Positions 20,634-22,341 of a DNA stretch of 22,341 bases are shown here, in pieces. Origin of the DNA: a virus; IMG/VR virus record IMGVR_UViG_3300033571_015650, positions 1 to 22,341 of that record. One strand, 5' to 3'. The notes under the pieces are model-generated. The model saw only the letters and a program-made list of their open reading frames with translations. It was not told where the DNA came from and made no database searches. Position 1 is the stretch's first letter, and the number at the start of each line of letters is the position of its first letter. A program made the position numbers and the translations under genes.

Positions 20634-21224
20634 ATGTTTACAAAGCGGAACCTAATAGAAACCCTTCAGAATAGACTCGTTGGCGGGGACTGCCCGGATG
20701 ACGTGAAGGGTATGTATCCTGTTCAGATTATTGAGCAGATTGTCCAAGCTGTTTTTAGCGACCTCATCGCCAAGAGTCCTATGATGATGAAGCAGTTGGG
20801 CATAGCCTATACTGTTACCCCGTCATACAATGAAGGAAGCAAAAAGTATCAGGCCACGTTGCAGGTTAAGCCATTGCAGGGTAGTCAGTCTATTTTGTTT
20901 GCCTATGGATGCGATGAGAACGACTGGTACACAATCATTCAAGGGAGGTACAACAACTTTGTTATGGGTATTTTGAAGCCCGGTCGTTGTCGGATAGGAA
21001 CATACTACGAGGATGGAAACCTTGTGTTTACCGATCAGCCCTATTCGACTGTTACGGCATACCTTGTCCCCGATGTTCAGGATATGAATGAGGATGAGGA
21101 GATAATTATGCCGGGGAATGAATCTATATTCTTCGATGCCTGCTTTAGAATGATCAAGAGCATGGGTGTTAATCCTTCAGAAATCGTAAACAATACTAAA
21201 GTAGATGGCACAACAACCCAATAA
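20634..21224 (+). CDS. Head-tail connector candidate, 196 aa
   Basis: A 196-aa protein: helices at the start (YPVQIIEQIVQAVFSDLIAK), a beta-rich core (YQATLQVKPLQGSQSILFAY; GRCRIGTYYEDGNLVFTDQP) and an acidic segment with a last helix (DMNEDEEIIMPGNESIFFDA). No known motif recognised. Position between two other connector-like genes suggests a neck ring or completion protein. It overlaps the next gene by 20 nt. Confidence 0.5.
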   Translation: MFTKRNLIETLQNRLVGGDCPDDVKGMYPVQIIEQIVQAVFSDLIAKSPMMMKQLGIAYTVTPSYNEGSKKYQATLQVKPLQGSQSILFAYGCDENDWYTIIQGRYNNFVMGILKPGRCRIGTYYEDGNLVFTDQPYSTVTAYLVPDVQDMNEDEEIIMPGNESIFFDACFRMIKSMGVNPSEIVNNTKVDGTTTQ

Positions 21225-21975
21225 GAATATTACATACGTTGTAGTGTCGGCCATAAATCGACTTGGCTTGAACATGAACCTATACGATTGGCTTGAACAG
21301 CTTGCCATCGAGTGGGCATCTGAGGTTCACGGGGTTACACACGCCCCCGCCATCAAGCTCGTTGAGTTCAATGTTGGCAACGGAAGTCGGATATGGCAAA
21401 TGCCATCGGACTACATTAGGCATGGCCGCATTGGATACAATTGGCAGGGTAACTTTATGACACTGACCAACTACCCCTCACTTCTTGTAAACGAGACTGA
21501 GACTATCTGCTCTGACCCGAACCAAGATTCAAATAATAATGATTCAGGGGACGGGAACATGGGTTCTTGGATGGGTGAGTATTATTGGCAGGGTCGTTTT
21601 TACGGGCCTCCGTTTGCTCGCCCCGGGGGTTTTAACAGGGCCTACTACAACATCAATGAGGAGGAGCGTCAAATTGAGTTTTCTACCGATGTCACTAGCC
21701 TTCCAAATGGGATAGCCTTGATTGAATACCTTTCGAGTGGTAATCCTTGCGGAGAGACCCTTATGCGCCCCGTCTTTATTGAACCAATGAGGGCGTATTT
21801 GATTTGGCAGTGCTATGAACTTTCCGAGGTAACGGGGCTTAACCCTAACATGGCCAAGGATAAGGAGAGACAATATTCAGAGGCCGTGTACAACCATCAG
21901 ACCATTGCATTTGCCCCGACAGTTTCAGAAGTTCTCGATAGTGTTTGGGAAGGAACAGCATTCAGTCTGAAATAA
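21205..21975 (+). CDS. Head-tail connector/tail tubular-like candidate, 256 aa
   Basis: A 256-aa protein: helical start (NRLGLNMNLYDWLEQLAIEW), beta-rich region (FNVGNGSRIWQMPSDYIRHG), a Gly/Asn-rich variable loop (about 105-120, DSNNNDSGDGN) and helical C-terminus (PMRAYLIWQCYELSEVTGLN; KERQYSEAVYNHQTIAFAPT). The C-terminal pattern, aromatic helix followed by a K-E-x-x-Y-x-x-A-x-x-N helix, reminds me of adaptor proteins of podovirus-type tails such as T7 gp11, without firm homology. It overlaps the preceding gene by 20 nt. Confidence 0.55.
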   Translation: MAQQPNKNITYVVVSAINRLGLNMNLYDWLEQLAIEWASEVHGVTHAPAIKLVEFNVGNGSRIWQMPSDYIRHGRIGYNWQGNFMTLTNYPSLLVNETETICSDPNQDSNNNDSGDGNMGSWMGEYYWQGRFYGPPFARPGGFNRAYYNINEEERQIEFSTDVTSLPNGIALIEYLSSGNPCGETLMRPVFIEPMRAYLIWQCYELSEVTGLNPNMAKDKERQYSEAVYNHQTIAFAPTVSEVLDSVWEGTAFSLK

Positions 21976-22000
21976 AGCAAAAAAAAAAGAGGAAGAGGGA

Positions 22001-22318
22001 ATGGAAAAGAAAAACAAAAAGGATTCACGTCTAACGAAGGCAGGTGTGTCTGGGTACAACAAACCCAAGCGTACACCAAGCCATCCTACGAAGTCACACG
22101 TTGTTGTGGCTAAATCAGGAAACCAAATAAAAACAATTCGATTTGGTCAGCAAAGCGTGAAAACCAATCAAACGGTAGGTCAACGAGAGGCATTCAAGTC
22201 TCGTCATGCTAAGAACATTAGCAAGGGGCCAATGTCCGCAGCTTATTGGGCCAATAAGGTAAAGTGGTCTCCAAGCAAGACTGCATCTTCGTCAAAGAAA
22301 TGGAAAAAGGGATCTTAA
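22001..22318 (+). CDS. Small strongly basic phage protein, unknown function
   Basis: A 105-aa Lys/Arg-rich protein: DSRLTKAGVSGYNKPKRTPS, HPTKSHVVVAKSGNQIKTIR, REAFKSRHAKNISKGPMSAA, YWANKVKWSP and a Ser/Lys tail. I have seen this conserved block (HPxKSHVVVAKxGxxIKTIRFGxQ … SRHAKNIxKGxMSAAYWANKxKW) in many unrelated large phages, but do not know its function; its order of basic blocks would suit DNA or RNA binding. It sits among virion genes, like the other small basic proteins before the terminase. The leader is purine-rich (aaaaaaaaaagaggaagaggga) rather than a clear Shine-Dalgarno sequence. Coding very likely; the downstream region is cut by the window end. Confidence 0.75.
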   Translation: MEKKNKKDSRLTKAGVSGYNKPKRTPSHPTKSHVVVAKSGNQIKTIRFGQQSVKTNQTVGQREAFKSRHAKNISKGPMSAAYWANKVKWSPSKTASSSKKWKKGS

Positions 22319-22341
22319 ATAATAAATAAAAATAGTACAAT

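Noticed and set aside
21976-22000. Purine-rich stretch gaggaagaggga before ATG 22001 as a Shine-Dalgarno sequence
   Set aside because: Nearly all other free-standing starts here lack such a sequence and use A-rich leaders; general purine richness suffices.
1-22341. CRISPR array, insertion sequence or attachment site
   Set aside because: I saw no regularly spaced repeats, transposase, integrase or terminal inverted repeats; the only short direct repeat is the two-copy leader at 17197-17224.

Overview
The window is a stretch of a double-stranded DNA tailed-phage genome (or a provirus or metagenomic phage contig). Genes are packed almost without gaps. It holds a replication module, then a packaging and head module in the canonical order terminase - portal - scaffold candidate - major capsid candidate - connector candidates. 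The host is probably a member of the Bacteroidota. Promoter-like boxes match TAnnTTTG, in two clear cases with an upstream TTG at a suitable distance. Many free-standing start codons follow A-rich leaders rather than Shine-Dalgarno sequences. The DUF3127-type SSB-like protein is a family I know from Bacteroidota. The long terminase (819 aa), long portal (780 aa) and 461-aa capsid protein recall crAss-like or related podovirus-type phages, but that placement rests on gene size and order only.

Layout. 1-1785: 3' part of a Toprim primase/DnaB-type helicase plus a small basic protein, closed by a terminator hairpin that overlaps the last codons. 1821-2469: the only minus-strand genes, a membrane protein followed by a small XRE-type regulator. 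2564-4945: a small helical protein, two glycosyltransferases (GT2-like and GT9-like) and a protein with a DnaA domain IV-like HTH. 4983-9183: a tightly overlapping operon that starts with an SSB-like protein and contains GroES-like proteins, a second DnaA-C-like protein, a third glycosyltransferase and several unknowns. 9237-12153: two small basic proteins and the large terminase. 12225-18147: portal, scaffold candidate, major capsid candidate and a 306-aa protein, ending in an intrinsic terminator. 18250-22318: a 552-aa Cys-rich structural protein, three connector-like proteins and a small basic protein; the window ends before the tail genes.

How it fits together. The primase-helicase, SSB-like protein and two DnaA-C-like proteins probably serve genome replication. 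The GroES-like proteins may adapt the host chaperonin for phage protein folding. The glycosyltransferases may modify virion, host surface or DNA. The terminase, portal, scaffold candidate and capsid build and fill the head. Nearly all genes share one strand and many overlap by 1-4 nt (ATGA, TAATG, TGATG), so translational coupling is likely. Three start codons, on both strands, lie exactly 4 nt behind a TAnnTTTG box, which predicts leaderless or nearly leaderless mRNAs. No intergenic stretch reaches 300 bases; I saw no tRNA, CRISPR array, integrase or insertion sequence. All family calls are from reading the sequences; none was checked against a database.
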